From: Actinomycetota bacterium
GTDB taxonomy: Bacteria > Actinomycetota > Actinomycetes > S36-B12 > UBA5976
NCBI GenBank assembly: GCA_027730605.1
Contig: JAQCGN010000006.1
Location: 1-35,680, forward strand
Direction: 5' to 3'
Length of the DNA stretch: 35,680 nt
The position numbers were made by a program, and so were the translations under genes. Of the stretch, positions 1-10,490 are shown one piece after another. Below the pieces are notes generated by a model. It saw only the letters and a list, made by a program, of their open reading frames with translations. It searched no databases and was not told the DNA's origin. Position 1 is the stretch's first letter. Every line of letters starts with the position of its first letter.

Positions 1-390
1 AAGATTTCCGAATTTGAGAAGACAAATATTCCAGTTGGCTCTCTTGATATCACAATGTATCGAGATGATCTAAGGCTCAAACCACCAAGGGCTCTTGCCC
101 CTACCAAGATTCCTGAAGGTGGCATTGACCACAAAGTCGTAATTTTAGTTGATGATGTTTTGTTTTCGGGAAGAACAATAAGAGCAGCACTTGATGCGTT
201 AAATGACATTGGTAGACCAGCCATGGTGCAGGTGGCTGTTTTGATAGATCGCGGTCACCGAGAATTACCAATCAGAGCAGATTATGTAGGTAAAAATATT
301 CCTACTTCTATGAATGAATCTGTACAAGTCTTCTTGGTAGATACCGATGAAAATCAAGAATCAGTAATTATTTCGGCAGGTGAACAATGA
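1..390 (+). CDS. pyrR: PyrR, bifunctional pyr operon regulator / uracil phosphoribosyltransferase (5' end outside window)
   Basis: The reading frame is open from base 1, so the N-terminus is missing; 129 residues are visible (the ORF track starts only at the internal ATG at 55). The PRPP-binding loop [18 protein letters not shown] and the upstream [10 protein letters not shown] segment are typical of PyrR, a type I phosphoribosyltransferase-fold protein. Members of the family bind pyr mRNA in a UMP-dependent way and attenuate the operon, and some also make UMP from uracil and PRPP. The gene heads the pyrimidine cluster and its stop overlaps the pyrB start (ATGA), which fits a regulator of the operon. 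The RNA target would lie upstream of the window, so regulation cannot be read here. Confidence 0.95.
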   Translation, partial: KISEFEKTNIPVGSLDITMYRDDLRLKPPRALAPTKIPEGGIDHKVVILVDDVLFSGRTIRAALDALNDIGRPAMVQVAVLIDRGHRELPIRADYVGKNIPTSMNESVQVFLVDTDENQESVIISAGEQ

Positions 391-1340
391 AAAAGCACCT
401 AGTTTCAGCTCATGACTTAACCGCAGAAGACGCTGTGCTTGTTCTTGATACAGCTAAAGAATTAGCACAAGTTTCTGATCGCCCTGTTAAAAAACTTCCT
501 ACTTTAAGAGGCAGGACAGTTGTTAATTTATTCTTCGAAGATAGCACTAGAACAAGAATCTCATTTGAGGCTGCGTCTAAAAGATTAAGTGCTGATGTTA
601 TTAATTTTAGCGCTAAAGGTTCAAGTGTTTCGAAAGGCGAAAGTTTAAAGGATACAGCACAAACTTTGCAATCAATGGGTGCAGATGCTGTTGTAATCAG
701 ACATGGATCTTCAGGGGCACCTTATTTATTGGCGACAAAAAACTGGATTGATGCAATCGTGATTAACGCTGGTGATGGTACCCATGAACATCCCACCCAA
801 GCTTTACTTGACGCCTACACAATAAGGAAACATTTAAAAAATAATGAAGGTGATTTAAAAGGTTTAAAGATTGCCATAGTGGGAGATATTTTGCACAGCA
901 GGGTAGCAAGAAGTAATGCAATATTATTGAAAACTTTAGGCGCAACTCCAATCATGGTTGCCCCACCAACTTTGTTGCCTGTTGGTATTGATTCTTGGAA
1001 TGGTGAATATTCCTATGACCTAGATGAAGTTTTACCAAAAGTTGATGCAGTAATGATGTTAAGAGTTCAACAAGAAAGAATGAATGCTGCCTATTTCCCC
1101 ACCACCAGAGAGTATTCAAGAAATTTTGGTTTAAATGCACAAAGATTAAAAACTATGCAAAAACATGCTCTAGTTTTACATCCTGGACCTATGAATAGAG
1201 GAATGGAAATAACTGCAGAAGTTGCTGATAGTACTAATTCTGTGGTGATTGAACAAGTGGCCAATGGAGTAAGTGTTCGAATGGCAGTTTTGTATCTATT
1301 ACTTGGGGGAACTAATAATGAGAGTGGTGAAAATAACTAG
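387..1340 (+). CDS. pyrB: Aspartate carbamoyltransferase catalytic subunit
   Basis: Condenses carbamoyl phosphate with aspartate to N-carbamoyl-aspartate, the committed step of pyrimidine synthesis, in the cytoplasm. The 317-residue protein has the usual length. It carries the carbamoyl-phosphate loop STRTR (about residues 53-57), the [11 protein letters not shown] loop that supplies the neighbouring-subunit contact, HEHPTQ (about 133-138), and the late LHPGPMNRG motif that distinguishes ATCase from ornithine transcarbamylase. The start ATG overlaps the pyrR stop by 4 bases, and the stop TAG is followed directly by the pyrC ATG, so translation is probably coupled. No pyrI regulatory subunit gene is present, as expected outside Gammaproteobacteria and archaea. 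Confidence 0.97.
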   Translation: MKKHLVSAHDLTAEDAVLVLDTAKELAQVSDRPVKKLPTLRGRTVVNLFFEDSTRTRISFEAASKRLSADVINFSAKGSSVSKGESLKDTAQTLQSMGADAVVIRHGSSGAPYLLATKNWIDAIVINAGDGTHEHPTQALLDAYTIRKHLKNNEGDLKGLKIAIVGDILHSRVARSNAILLKTLGATPIMVAPPTLLPVGIDSWNGEYSYDLDEVLPKVDAVMMLRVQQERMNAAYFPTTREYSRNFGLNAQRLKTMQKHALVLHPGPMNRGMEITAEVADSTNSVVIEQVANGVSVRMAVLYLLLGGTNNESGENN

Positions 1341-2633
1341 ATGAGTATTTTACTTAAGAATGGGTCATTGAAAGGTGAAAAAAACGTTGACATTTTGATT
1401 GAGAAGGATCTAATTGTAAAAGTTGCGCCAGGAAATTCAATTAAAGATGACAAAGCAGAAGTTTTTGATTTAACAGGTTTAATCGTTTTGCCAGGTTTAG
1501 TTGATTTGCACACTCACTTAAGAGAGCCTGGTAGAGAAGATGCTGAAACTGTTGCAACCGGAAGTGCCGCAGCTGCGCGAGGTGGATTTACTGCGGTCCA
1601 TGCCATGGCAAATACTTTGCCCGTAGCAGATACAGCAGGAGTTGTTGAACAGGTTTGGAATTTGGGAAGAAAAGTTGGATTAGTTGATGTTTATCCCGTT
1701 GGGGCGGTAACTGTTGGCTTAAAAGGAGAAAACTTGGCAGAACTTTCTGCCATGGCAGAGTCGACTGCTCGTGTCAGAATTTTTAGCGATGATGGGTTTT
1801 GTGTTTCAGATTCCATACTTATGCGCAGAGCCCTGGAATACGTTAAAGCATTTGACGGAGTTATTGCCCAACATGCACAAGACCCAAGACTTACTCAAAA
1901 TGCACAAATGAATGAATCTGAACTATCTGGCAAATTAGGACTAACAGGCTGGCCGGCTGTTGCTGAAGAAGCAATTGTAGCTAGAGATGTTTTGTTAACT
2001 GAACATGTCAAGTCAAAGTTGCATATCTGTCATGCTTCGACTGCGGGAACTGTTGAAATTTTACGATGGGCAAAAGAGAAGAAAGTTAATGTCACTGCCG
2101 AGGTTACTCCTCACCATTTATTCTTAAGTGAAGTTCATTGTCAAAGCTATGATGCAAAATTTAAAGTCAATCCACCACTTAGAACAGATAAAGATATTCA
2201 AGAATTAAGAAAGGCTTTAGCGCAAGGTGTAATTGATGTTGTGGCAACAGATCATGCACCTCATCCAACAGAAGATAAAGAAGGTGAATGGAGTTCTTCT
2301 AGTTTTGGAATGACTGGTTTAGAAACAGCACTTTCAGTGGTGGCAACTGCCATGGTTGAGACAAAACTTATGAGTTGGTCAGATGTGGCCCGAGTAATGA
2401 GTGAGAAACCAGCTGAAATTGGCCAGTTAAGTGATCATGGTCGACCAATAGCTGAAAATGAGTTGGCAAACTTGTGCATTGTTGACCCAAAGGCTTCATG
2501 GAAAGTTGATGCTCACGATACGCATTCTTTGAGCTCAAATAACCCGTTTCATGACATGACCTTAAAAAGTAAAGTGGTTCATACAATCTTTCGTGGAAAA
2601 TTTACAATGAAAAGTGGTCAAGTACAAAAATGA
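1341..2633 (+). CDS. pyrC: Dihydroorotase, type I
   Basis: Cyclises N-carbamoyl-aspartate to dihydroorotate. The 430-residue length and the metal-binding HTHLREPG motif (about residues 57-64) mark a class I amidohydrolase-fold DHOase of the Bacillus/actinobacterial kind. Further metal and substrate motifs are [26 protein letters not shown] and the catalytic ATDHAPH (Asp about 304). The start is the ATG directly after the pyrB stop, and the 3' end overlaps carA by 4 bases. Many actinobacteria have a small membrane-protein gene between pyrC and carA; here there is none, in keeping with the compact layout. All motif residues look intact, so an active enzyme is expected. Confidence 0.97.
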   Translation: MSILLKNGSLKGEKNVDILIEKDLIVKVAPGNSIKDDKAEVFDLTGLIVLPGLVDLHTHLREPGREDAETVATGSAAAARGGFTAVHAMANTLPVADTAGVVEQVWNLGRKVGLVDVYPVGAVTVGLKGENLAELSAMAESTARVRIFSDDGFCVSDSILMRRALEYVKAFDGVIAQHAQDPRLTQNAQMNESELSGKLGLTGWPAVAEEAIVARDVLLTEHVKSKLHICHASTAGTVEILRWAKEKKVNVTAEVTPHHLFLSEVHCQSYDAKFKVNPPLRTDKDIQELRKALAQGVIDVVATDHAPHPTEDKEGEWSSSSFGMTGLETALSVVATAMVETKLMSWSDVARVMSEKPAEIGQLSDHGRPIAENELANLCIVDPKASWKVDAHDTHSLSSNNPFHDMTLKSKVVHTIFRGKFTMKSGQVQK

Positions 2634-3754
2634 TTTTTACACCGGCACTTCTGGTTCTAGAAGATGGAGCGATATTTAGAGGCAGAGCATTTGGTGCGGT
2701 TGGTGAGACATTTGGGGAAGCCGTTTTCACAACTGGAATGACAGGTTATCAAGAAACACTTACTGATCCTTCTTATTATCAACAAATTGTTATTCAAACA
2801 GCACCGCACATTGGAAATACTGGAATAAATGATGAGGATGATGAATCATCGAGAATTTGGGTTTCAGGTTATGTAGTACGAGATCCTTCTCGAATTGCAT
2901 CTAATTGGAGAGCTAAGAGATCACTTGATCAAGAGTTAGAAAATCAAAAAATAATTGGAATTGCCGGTATTGACACTCGTGCATTAACCAGACACTTAAG
3001 AGATAAAGGTGCAATGAGAGCAGGTATTTTTTCACAAAATATTCAGGAGAAATCAAATGAGTATTTTCTAAATAAAGTAAAGAATTCACCCCTTATGAAA
3101 GGGGCTGATTTGTGTGGGATGGTTTCAACCAAAGAGTCATTTGTAGTCCCGGCGATGGGAAAGAAAAAGTATCAAGTAGCAGCAATTGATTTAGGAATGA
3201 AAAATGGAATCCTCAAAAACCTAACAAAAAGAGGAGTGGAATTAACAGTTGTTCCAGTTAGCGCATCAGCTGATGAAGTTTTAGCAGCAGGAATAGATGG
3301 GGTGTTTATCAGCAATGGTCCTGGGGATCCTGAAACTGCTAAACATTCAATTGCGGTTACCCAAGAGATATTAAAAGCAAATAGAGCACTATTTGGTATC
3401 TGTTTTGGAAATCAAATACTTGGAAGAGCTGTTGGTTTTGAAACATATAAATTAACATTTGGTCACAGGGGAATAAATCAACCAGTGTTGGATCGATCGA
3501 CTGGAAAAGTTGAGATAACAACACACAATCATGGGTTTGCTGTTAAAGCACCAATTGATCAAATAACTGACACAGATTTTGGGCGAGTAGAAGTAAGCCA
3601 CATTTGTTTAAACGACAATGTTGTTGAAGGACTTGTCCTTAAAGATAAGCCTGCTTTTAGTGTGCAGTATCACCCTGAAGCAGCAGCAGGTCCACATGAT
3701 GCTGAGTACTTATTTGACAGGTTCACCCAGTTGATGGATAAAAATAATGCCTAA
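2630..3754 (+). CDS. carA: Carbamoyl-phosphate synthase small (glutaminase) subunit
   Basis: Hydrolyses glutamine and passes ammonia to CarB for carbamoyl phosphate, which serves both pyrimidine and arginine synthesis. The N-terminal CPSase small-chain domain ([16 protein letters not shown]) occupies roughly residues 1-150. It is followed by a class I glutamine amidotransferase domain with the nucleophile in GICFGNQ (Cys about 258), HNHGFAV, and the His/Glu pair in [10 protein letters not shown]. The usual His after the nucleophile (GICLGHQ) is Asn here; I recall GICFGNQ as common in actinobacterial CarA, so I do not read it as a defect. The gene overlaps pyrC by 4 bases and carB by 8 bases. 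Length (374 residues) is normal. Confidence 0.97.
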   Translation: MIFTPALLVLEDGAIFRGRAFGAVGETFGEAVFTTGMTGYQETLTDPSYYQQIVIQTAPHIGNTGINDEDDESSRIWVSGYVVRDPSRIASNWRAKRSLDQELENQKIIGIAGIDTRALTRHLRDKGAMRAGIFSQNIQEKSNEYFLNKVKNSPLMKGADLCGMVSTKESFVVPAMGKKKYQVAAIDLGMKNGILKNLTKRGVELTVVPVSASADEVLAAGIDGVFISNGPGDPETAKHSIAVTQEILKANRALFGICFGNQILGRAVGFETYKLTFGHRGINQPVLDRSTGKVEITTHNHGFAVKAPIDQITDTDFGRVEVSHICLNDNVVEGLVLKDKPAFSVQYHPEAAAGPHDAEYLFDRFTQLMDKNNA

Positions 3755-6700
3755 AAGAAAAGATATTAACTCAGTTTTGGTAATCGGTTCTGGCCCAATA
3801 GTTATTGGGCAGGCTTGCGAATTTGATTACTCGGGAACTCAAGCTTGTCGTGTTCTCAAAGCAGAGGGCATAAGAGTAATTCTTTTAAACAGTAATCCTG
3901 CAACCATAATGACTGATCCTGAATTTGCTGATGCGACATATGTCGAACCAATTTCCACAGACATTTTAGAAAAAATAATTATTAAAGAGAAGCCTGATGC
4001 GATATTGCCAACACTAGGTGGTCAAACTGCACTAAATGCCGCAATGGCACTTCATCATGAAGGAATATTGAAAAAATATAATGTTGAATTAATTGGCGCC
4101 AAAGTTGAAGCAATAGAACGAGGTGAAAATAGGGAAAAATTTAAACAAATTGTGGCAAAAATTGGTGCACAATCTGCGCAGAGTGAAATATGTCATTCAC
4201 TTGAAGAGTGTTTGAAGTCTGCTGAAGTTTTGGGTTATCCACTTGTAGTAAGACCTTCTTTCACAATGGGAGGGGCAGGCTCAGGCATTGCCTATAACCA
4301 AGAAGACTTAATCAGATTTGTTGCATCAGGTTTGCAAGCTTCACCAACCAGCGAAGTCTTATTAGAAGAAAGCATCATTGGTTGGAAAGAATTCGAACTT
4401 GAATTAATGCGAGATCATCATGACAATGTGGTAATTATTTGTTCAATAGAAAATTTTGACCCAATGGGCGTTCACACTGGAGATTCCATAACAGTTGCTC
4501 CTGCAATGACTTTGACAGACAGAGAGTTTCAACACATGCGAGATGTCGCAATTGACGTTATTAGAGAAGTTGGTGTTGACACAGGTGGTTGCAATATACA
4601 ATTTGCCATAAATCCTGAAGATGGTCGCATGATTGTGATCGAAATGAATCCACGAGTCTCACGTTCCTCAGCATTAGCGTCTAAAGCAACAGGATTTCCA
4701 ATTGCAAAAATTGCTGCAAAACTTGCTATTGGTTACACACTTAACGAAATACCAAATGACATCACCAAGGAGACTCCAGCTTCTTTTGAGCCCACACTTG
4801 ACTATGTGGTTGTGAAAATTCCCAGATTTGCTTTCGAAAAATTTCCAGGAGCTGATACAACTTTGACAACACACATGAAAAGTGTTGGCGAAGCTATGGC
4901 TATTGGCAGAAATTTCTCGGAAGCTTTGCAGAAGTCTTTGCGAAGTTTAGAGAAAAAAGATGCAAATTTTGATTTTTCACCAGTGAAAGAAAAAATTGAA
5001 GAGCTGATTAAAAAATCTAAAAGGCCAACTGATGGACGAATTAACACAATTCAAAGAGCAATGTGGGCAGGAGCAACAGTTTCTCAGATGCATTCAAGTA
5101 CTGAAATTGACCCGTGGTTACTAGATCAAATCCAATTAATAAATGAAATTGCAAAAGAATTAGCTGCCACTAAGGATATTGGTGCAGATTACTTAAAATA
5201 TGTGAAGCAACATGGTTTTTCTGATATACAAATCGCTCAAATTACAAACACTTCAGAGACAAAAATAAGGCAATTGCGTCATGATTTAAATGTAAGACCA
5301 GTTTATAAAACTGTTGATACCTGTGCTGCAGAATTTGAAGCCAAAACTCCTTACCATTATTCAAGCTACGATCAAGAATCCGAAGTTGTGAAATCAAGTA
5401 AAGACAAAGTAATAATTCTAGGCTCTGGACCAAACCGAATAGGTCAAGGAATTGAGTTTGATTATTCCTGTGTTCACGCCGCCCAGACACTTAAAATGGC
5501 TGGATATGAAACTATCATGATTAATTGCAACCCAGAAACTGTTTCAACAGATTACGACACATCAGATCGTCTCTATTTCGAACCATTAACACTTGAAGAT
5601 GTTTTGGAAATAGTTCACGCCGAACAAAAGTCTGGCAATGTTTTAGGTGTCATTGTTCAATTAGGCGGACAAACTCCGCTTGGTTTAGCACAGAAACTAA
5701 AAGATAATGGTGTGCCAATAGTAGGAACTAGCCCTGAAGCAATCCATTTAGCTGAAGAACGTGGTGCATTTGGAAAAGTATTAGACAAAGCAAATCTGAT
5801 CTCTCCAGCTCACGGAATGGCTGCATCGTTTGAGGAAGCAAAAGAAATAGCTTCAAGAATTAGCTATCCCGTATTGGTTCGACCTTCATATGTGCTCGGT
5901 GGACGGGGTATGGAAATTGTTTATGATGAAAAAAATCTGGCGCAATATATTGAAAGAGCAACTGAAATAACACCAGATCACCCTGTGTTGGTCGATCGAT
6001 TTCTTGACGAAGCTTTAGAAATTGACGTTGATGCATTATTTGACGGCAACGAGATGTTTCTAGGTGGCATTATGGAACACATCGAAGAAGCAGGTATTCA
6101 TTCTGGAGATAGTGCTTGTTCACTTCCACCGATTTCACTTTCTAAAGCACAAATTGAAGAAATAAGAAAAAGTACTTTTGCGATAGGAACCGGTGTTGGT
6201 GTTATTGGGTTACTAAATGTGCAGTACGCAATTTCTGAAAACGTTTTGTATGTGTTGGAAGCAAATCCAAGAGCATCTAGAACTGTGCCGTTTGTTTCAA
6301 AAGCAACAGGTATTTCCCTTGCAAAAGCCTGTTCGCGCATCATGCTTGGAACAAGCATTAAACAGTTAAGAGCAGAAGGAGTGCTACCTAAATTTGGTGA
6401 TGGAGCAGACCAAATAAAGGGCGCACCAATTGCTGTTAAAGAAGCAGTTTTACCTTTTGGAAGATTTACAGGAGTGGATTCTGTACTAGGTCCTGAGATG
6501 AAATCAACTGGTGAAGTAATGGGAATAGATTCAAGTTTTGGTATGGCATTTGCCAAATCTCAAAGTGGAGCATATGCAGGGGGATTGCCTCTCAAAGGCA
6601 ACGTTTTTGTATCTGCTGCAGATAAAGATAAAGAAAACATGATTATTGCCATAAAGAAACTTGAACAACTAGGTTTCAATTTTTATGCCACGAAGGGAAC

Positions 6701-7046
6701 AGCAGATTTTATTTCCCGACATGGAATTAAGTCAAAGGTTTTACGAAAAGTTCAAGACGGACCAATAGCAGGTGAAATCACCACAACTCAAGCAATCATG
6801 AATGGTGATATTGATTTGGTTGTTAACACTCCTCATGGAGGGGGAACCAGAACCGATGGATATGAGATAAGAACTGCTGCGACCAAGAGAAGTGTTCCTT
6901 GTATAACAACATCTCAAGGACTCAAAGCTGCGGTAGCAGGAATTGAGGCACTGCAAAAGACTGGATTTAGTGTGAAATCGTTGCAAGAATGGGCACAAGA
7001 ATTGTCAAAACTACGAATTGATTTTTATAAAGAAAATGGTAATTGA
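3747..7046 (+). CDS. carB: Carbamoyl-phosphate synthase large subunit
   Basis: The 1099-residue synthetase subunit makes carbamoyl phosphate from bicarbonate, ammonia and two ATP. The two homologous ATP-grasp halves are both visible. The first begins [20 protein letters not shown] near the N-terminus and the second repeats as [20 protein letters not shown] near residue 555. Each has its own ATP-grasp core, with [18 protein letters not shown] in the first and [18 protein letters not shown] in the second. The last about 140 residues form the MGS-like allosteric domain ([16 protein letters not shown]), which in this family binds UMP or ornithine. The start lies 8 bases inside carA, and the stop TGA is part of a TGATG junction with pyrK. 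Confidence 0.98.
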   Translation: MPKRKDINSVLVIGSGPIVIGQACEFDYSGTQACRVLKAEGIRVILLNSNPATIMTDPEFADATYVEPISTDILEKIIIKEKPDAILPTLGGQTALNAAMALHHEGILKKYNVELIGAKVEAIERGENREKFKQIVAKIGAQSAQSEICHSLEECLKSAEVLGYPLVVRPSFTMGGAGSGIAYNQEDLIRFVASGLQASPTSEVLLEESIIGWKEFELELMRDHHDNVVIICSIENFDPMGVHTGDSITVAPAMTLTDREFQHMRDVAIDVIREVGVDTGGCNIQFAINPEDGRMIVIEMNPRVSRSSALASKATGFPIAKIAAKLAIGYTLNEIPNDITKETPASFEPTLDYVVVKIPRFAFEKFPGADTTLTTHMKSVGEAMAIGRNFSEALQKSLRSLEKKDANFDFSPVKEKIEELIKKSKRPTDGRINTIQRAMWAGATVSQMHSSTEIDPWLLDQIQLINEIAKELAATKDIGADYLKYVKQHGFSDIQIAQITNTSETKIRQLRHDLNVRPVYKTVDTCAAEFEAKTPYHYSSYDQESEVVKSSKDKVIILGSGPNRIGQGIEFDYSCVHAAQTLKMAGYETIMINCNPETVSTDYDTSDRLYFEPLTLEDVLEIVHAEQKSGNVLGVIVQLGGQTPLGLAQKLKDNGVPIVGTSPEAIHLAEERGAFGKVLDKANLISPAHGMAASFEEAKEIASRISYPVLVRPSYVLGGRGMEIVYDEKNLAQYIERATEITPDHPVLVDRFLDEALEIDVDALFDGNEMFLGGIMEHIEEAGIHSGDSACSLPPISLSKAQIEEIRKSTFAIGTGVGVIGLLNVQYAISENVLYVLEANPRASRTVPFVSKATGISLAKACSRIMLGTSIKQLRAEGVLPKFGDGADQIKGAPIAVKEAVLPFGRFTGVDSVLGPEMKSTGEVMGIDSSFGMAFAKSQSGAYAGGLPLKGNVFVSAADKDKENMIIAIKKLEQLGFNFYATKGTADFISRHGIKSKVLRKVQDGPIAGEITTTQAIMNGDIDLVVNTPHGGGTRTDGYEIRTAATKRSVPCITTSQGLKAAVAGIEALQKTGFSVKSLQEWAQELSKLRIDFYKENGN

Positions 7047-7900
7047 TGCCAATTGTTCATAAAGGAACTGTTGTCGACAATAAAAAAGTTGGCAATTACT
7101 TTGTCTTAACAGCAACAGCTGCTGATATGCCTAAAGAATTTAAACCAGGCAATTTTGTAGCAGTAGCAATTGGTGATGAGAGAAGTTCCTTGATACTTCG
7201 AAGAGCGTTTAGCATTTATCAAGTTAATGATCGCGGTGTTTATGGTGGAACTGTAGATATTGTAATTTCACCACACGGTCCAGGCACAGATTACTTAGCA
7301 AATTTGAAGCGAAATGATGCAATAAATTTAGTAGGTCCACTTGGAAAACCATTTAGTTTACCTAAAGATCCTGTTCCTTGTGTATTAGTAGGAGGAGGCT
7401 ATGGCGCAGCACCTTTGTTCACATTGGCCGAAGCTTTAACAGCACGTGGATGTCGTGTTGATTTTATTCTCGGGGCATCAACTCAAGAAAAACTATTTGG
7501 AATGTTGGAAGCAAGAAGAATAAGTACGACGTTAACTGTTACAACAGATGATGGCACTTCTGGTCAAATGGGACAAGTTACCGATGCACTTCCAGAAGTT
7601 ATAAAAAAATCAAACGCTGCAGTTATTTATGCCTGTGGTCCAATGAAGATGTTAGAAGCAGTTGCAAATGTTGCCAATATGCATGGAATTGTTTCTCAAA
7701 CAAGTGTTGAAGAATCAATGGCATGTGGAATTGGTGTCTGCATGACTTGTGTTCTTCCAATAATTGGTGATGATGGAATAACGAGAATGCTTCGTTCTTG
7801 TGTTGATGGGCCAGCTTTCAAGGGAGATAAAGTTCGTTGGGACCAAGTTGGAAAAATTCCAAGTGATACTTGGGGAGCACCAGTTGAGGGTGTTAATTGA
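7046..7900 (+). CDS. pyrK: Dihydroorotate dehydrogenase B electron-transfer subunit
   Basis: PyrK carries FAD and a [2Fe-2S] cluster and moves electrons from the PyrD flavin to NAD+. The N-terminal ferredoxin-reductase-like FAD domain shows RRAFSIY and GPHGPGTDYL. It is followed by an NAD-binding part (CVLVGGGYGAAPL, ACGPMKML) and a C-terminal cluster loop CGIGVCMTC with a fourth Cys about 20 residues on (RSCVDGP). This Cys pattern separates PyrK from ordinary flavodoxin reductases. The ORF track begins at TTG 7043; I prefer ATG 7046, which gives a TGATG coupling with carB and 284 residues. The gene sits directly before pyrD, which supports a class 1B enzyme complex. Confidence 0.93.
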   Translation: MPIVHKGTVVDNKKVGNYFVLTATAADMPKEFKPGNFVAVAIGDERSSLILRRAFSIYQVNDRGVYGGTVDIVISPHGPGTDYLANLKRNDAINLVGPLGKPFSLPKDPVPCVLVGGGYGAAPLFTLAEALTARGCRVDFILGASTQEKLFGMLEARRISTTLTVTTDDGTSGQMGQVTDALPEVIKKSNAAVIYACGPMKMLEAVANVANMHGIVSQTSVEESMACGIGVCMTCVLPIIGDDGITRMLRSCVDGPAFKGDKVRWDQVGKIPSDTWGAPVEGVN

Positions 7901-8853
7901 TGAAAAGAGTTCCCAAAAGAACATCAGTTGATATGTCTATTGAGTTAGCTAAATTAAGACTTGAGTCCCCAGTTTTAACTGCCTCTGGATGTGCTGCTGC
8001 AGGTAAAGAACTAGATCAATTTATTGATATCTCAACTATTGGTGCTGTGGTAACAAAAAGTGTGATGTTAGAACCCAGATCTGGGCGAGCAACTCCCAGA
8101 ATGGCAGAAACACCAAGTGGGATGTTAAACGGAATTGGATTACAAGGCCCGGGGATTGATGATTTTATTGAGAAAGATTTGGCTTGGTTAAATCAAAAAG
8201 GTGCCAAAACTATTGTTTCCATAGCGGGAAATAATGTTGAAGAATTTGGCAAAGTTGCAGATAAGTTAAGAGACATTCCAGGTGTGATAGGAATTGAAGT
8301 AAACATCTCTTGTCCTAATGTTGAAAATAGAGGTCAAGTATTTGCGTGCGATCCTTATGCAGCAGCTGATGTGATAAATAATGTGAGAAGAAATGTTTCA
8401 GCAAGTATGCCATTGTTTGCAAAACTCTCACCTGATGTAACAGATATAACCGAAATTGCCAAATCAGTTGTCAAAGCAGGTGCTGATGGATTAAGTGTCA
8501 TTAACACGTTATTGGGAATGGTGATAGACACCGACACTTTGTTACCTCGTTTAAGTGGCAAGACTGGGGGATTATCAGGTCCAGCTATCAGACCTGTTGC
8601 TGTGAGATGCGTTTATCAAATTAGGAAAGCGTTACCAAATATTCCAATAATTGGTATGGGTGGAATTCGAAGCGGGCGAGATGCAGTTGAATTTTTTGCC
8701 GCAGGAGCAAATGCGGTAAGTGTGGGCACAACAGTATTTAACGATCCTGAAGCGTGTGTCAGAGTTCATGATGAAGTTGCCCAAATTTTGCAAGATAAGG
8801 GACTAAGAAGCCTTGCAGAAATAATTAATGCAGCCCACGAAGAGTTAATTTAA
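7900..8853 (+). CDS. pyrD: Dihydroorotate dehydrogenase B, catalytic subunit
   Basis: FMN-dependent oxidation of dihydroorotate to orotate. Class 1 features are the short soluble TIM barrel with no N-terminal membrane helix, the NISCPNV loop with the catalytic Cys, the FMN phosphate motifs GMGGIRSGRDAVEFFAAGA, and LSGPAIRPVAVR. Pairing with pyrK makes it class 1B (NAD-linked). The start ATG 7900 forms TGATG with the pyrK stop; the track's TTG at 7897 is less likely. A second in-frame ATG at 7933 (MSIELAKLRL) also fits family N-termini, so the first 11 residues are uncertain. The stop is followed immediately by the pyrF ATG. Confidence 0.95.
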   Translation: MKRVPKRTSVDMSIELAKLRLESPVLTASGCAAAGKELDQFIDISTIGAVVTKSVMLEPRSGRATPRMAETPSGMLNGIGLQGPGIDDFIEKDLAWLNQKGAKTIVSIAGNNVEEFGKVADKLRDIPGVIGIEVNISCPNVENRGQVFACDPYAAADVINNVRRNVSASMPLFAKLSPDVTDITEIAKSVVKAGADGLSVINTLLGMVIDTDTLLPRLSGKTGGLSGPAIRPVAVRCVYQIRKALPNIPIIGMGGIRSGRDAVEFFAAGANAVSVGTTVFNDPEACVRVHDEVAQILQDKGLRSLAEIINAAHEELI

Positions 8854-9546
8854 ATGAAAGCACCGATTGCTTTAGCTCTAGATGCTCCCGATTTAGATAC
8901 TGCTTGTGATTGGGCTTTAAAGGTTACCCCTTTTGTTTCAACTTTAAAAATAGGACTAGAAACCTATCTAAGAGATGGTAAATCTGCTATTTCAAAAATA
9001 AAAGCAAATACTGATTGTGAAATATTCCTAGACCTTAAATTACATGACATCCCAGCAACAGTCAGAGGTGCTTGCAAATCGATTAAGGATTTAAATCCAA
9101 AGTATTTAACTGTACATGCATCTGGTGGAACCGAAATGATAAAGGTAGCATCGCAAGAAGTTCCAGAAACGTTAATAGTTGCGGTAACAATATTAACCTC
9201 AATTGATCAAAAGAATTTATCCCAAATTGGGTTTAAAGATGACCCAATTACTGCGGCGGTAAATCTGGCAAAACTATCTGTGGCAGCAGGGGCAAGAGCC
9301 ATAGTTTGTAGTCCTCAAGAAGTAAGTGAAATAAGAAAAAGTGTTGGAAGCGAGATAATTTTAATTACCCCTGGCATCAGGCCATTAGGCATCGAGGCAA
9401 ACGATCAGCAAAGAACTGCCACACCAGAAGATGCTATTAAAGCTGGTGCAGATTTATTAGTGATTGGCAGACCCATAACTGGGGCTAAAGATATTGTGTT
9501 AGCGGCAAAAACTATAAGCGAGCAAGTAAATAAAATTTTGTCATGA
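8854..9546 (+). CDS. pyrF: Orotidine 5'-phosphate decarboxylase (compact type 1)
   Basis: Decarboxylates OMP to UMP, the last step of de novo pyrimidine synthesis. The 230-residue TIM-barrel protein contains the catalytic DLKLHDIPATVRGA (Lys/Asp array) and the phosphate-binding ITPGIRPLG and VIGRPIT motifs. This is the short E. coli/Bacillus-like form. The Streptomyces and Mycobacterium enzymes I recall at this position are longer (about 275 residues) with a different motif set. The start ATG abuts the pyrD stop. pyrE, needed to make OMP, is not in the window. pyrF ends the tightly coupled pyr block; 45 bases separate it from the chosen mihF start. Confidence 0.95.
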   Translation: MKAPIALALDAPDLDTACDWALKVTPFVSTLKIGLETYLRDGKSAISKIKANTDCEIFLDLKLHDIPATVRGACKSIKDLNPKYLTVHASGGTEMIKVASQEVPETLIVAVTILTSIDQKNLSQIGFKDDPITAAVNLAKLSVAAGARAIVCSPQEVSEIRKSVGSEIILITPGIRPLGIEANDQQRTATPEDAIKAGADLLVIGRPITGAKDIVLAAKTISEQVNKILS

Positions 9547-9591
9547 CTACCTGTGTTGCTTCCAAGTCTTAGAACGTGCCAAGATAACGCC

Positions 9592-9906
9592 ATGGCCTTA
9601 CCAACCCTTACCAAAGAAGAACGTGCCGCAGCGCTTTTAAAGGCAGCAGCAGCTCGAAAAGTAAGGGCCGAGTTAAGGGAGAAACTCAAATCAGGACAGT
9701 TGACTTTATCTGATGCATTTAATCGCATTCATAGCGATGAAGCGGTAAGTAAAATGAAAGTTATAGCGTTACTGGAATCAATGCCTGGGGTTGGCAAAAT
9801 AAGAGCAGAAAATTTGATGGATCGAATTGGGATTGCTCAAAGCAGAAGATTACGTGGACTTGGTCCACATCAAATAAGTGCTCTGCTTGCGGAATTTAGT
9901 TCGTGA
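9592..9906 (+). CDS. mihF: Integration host factor, actinobacterial type (mIHF)
   Basis: A small basic nucleoid-associated DNA-binding protein unrelated to the HU/IHF fold of E. coli. The N-terminal alpha-helical part MALPTLTKEERAAALLKAA and the S13-like helix-two-turn-helix end LLESMPGVGKIRAENLM...SRRLRGLGPHQISALL match the mycobacterial/Streptomyces family. Known family members bend DNA and assist phage integration, and they are important for growth in mycobacteria. I start it at ATG 9592 because homologues begin MALP; this gives 104 residues. The track's GTG at 9553 adds 13 residues with no family similarity. No clear Shine-Dalgarno sequence precedes it. Its stop overlaps the gmk start as GTGA. 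Confidence 0.93.
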   Translation: MALPTLTKEERAAALLKAAAARKVRAELREKLKSGQLTLSDAFNRIHSDEAVSKMKVIALLESMPGVGKIRAENLMDRIGIAQSRRLRGLGPHQISALLAEFSS

Positions 9907-10454
9907 AATCAAAACTTGTTGTCCTAGCAGGACCATCAGGAGTTGGTAAGGGAACAGTTGTAAGAGAACTAGTAAGACAAAAGCCGCAAGTATTTTTATC
10001 AGTATCTGCCACTACAAGAAAACCAAGACCAGAAGAGAAACATGATGATCATTACGTTTTTTTAAGTGATAAAGAATTTAAAAACGAGGCAACCAATGGG
10101 AATCTGCTTGAATATGCAGAGTTTGCGGGTGCTTGGTATGGTACACCCAGAAAACCAGTTGAAGACAGATTAAATAAAAATCAAGTTGTGATCTTAGAAA
10201 TTGACCTGCAAGGTGCAAGACAAGTAAAAGAATCAATGCCAGATGCGTTCATGATTTTTCTTAAACCTCCATCAATTGATGAGTTGAAGCGTCGCCTTAT
10301 CGAGAGGGGCACAGAAAAACCTGAGGAGTTGGAACTAAGGCTAAAAGTGGCAACAAGTGAGATTGAGGCTGAAAATGAGTTCGATGCTGTGGTAATTAAC
10401 GAGGATGTTCAATCCGCGGTGGAGCAACTGATAAGGTTATTAAATCTCACCTAA
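9903..10454 (+). CDS. gmk: Guanylate kinase
   Basis: Phosphorylates GMP to GDP with ATP. The 183-residue protein has the P-loop GPSGVGKGTV at the N-terminus. It also has the GMP-binding SVSATTRKPRP and HYVFLSDKEF stretch, LEYAEFAGAWYGTP, and the VILEIDLQGARQVK strand. The start is GTG 9903, overlapping the mihF stop as GTGA, which implies translational coupling. Genes for gmk and omega (rpoZ) are neighbours in many bacteria, and here the order mihF-gmk-rpoZ is the actinobacterial one. All expected motifs are present. Confidence 0.97.
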   Translation: MKSKLVVLAGPSGVGKGTVVRELVRQKPQVFLSVSATTRKPRPEEKHDDHYVFLSDKEFKNEATNGNLLEYAEFAGAWYGTPRKPVEDRLNKNQVVILEIDLQGARQVKESMPDAFMIFLKPPSIDELKRRLIERGTEKPEELELRLKVATSEIEAENEFDAVVINEDVQSAVEQLIRLLNLT

Positions 10455-10490
10455 GAGATATCAAATTCATTTGAAAGGTTCTAATTAACT

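Noticed and set aside
763-951. Minus-strand ORFs throughout the track (for example 763-951, 6098-6556, 12950-13345, 29516-29962)
   Set aside because: All lie opposite well-supported plus-strand genes, have low-complexity or Leu/His/Ser-rich translations without family motifs, and lack ribosome-binding sites.
3395-3415. Possible loss of CarA glutaminase activity (GICFGNQ instead of GICLGHQ)
   Set aside because: The nucleophile Cys and the C-terminal His/Glu pair are intact, and I recall this variant as normal in actinobacterial CarA.
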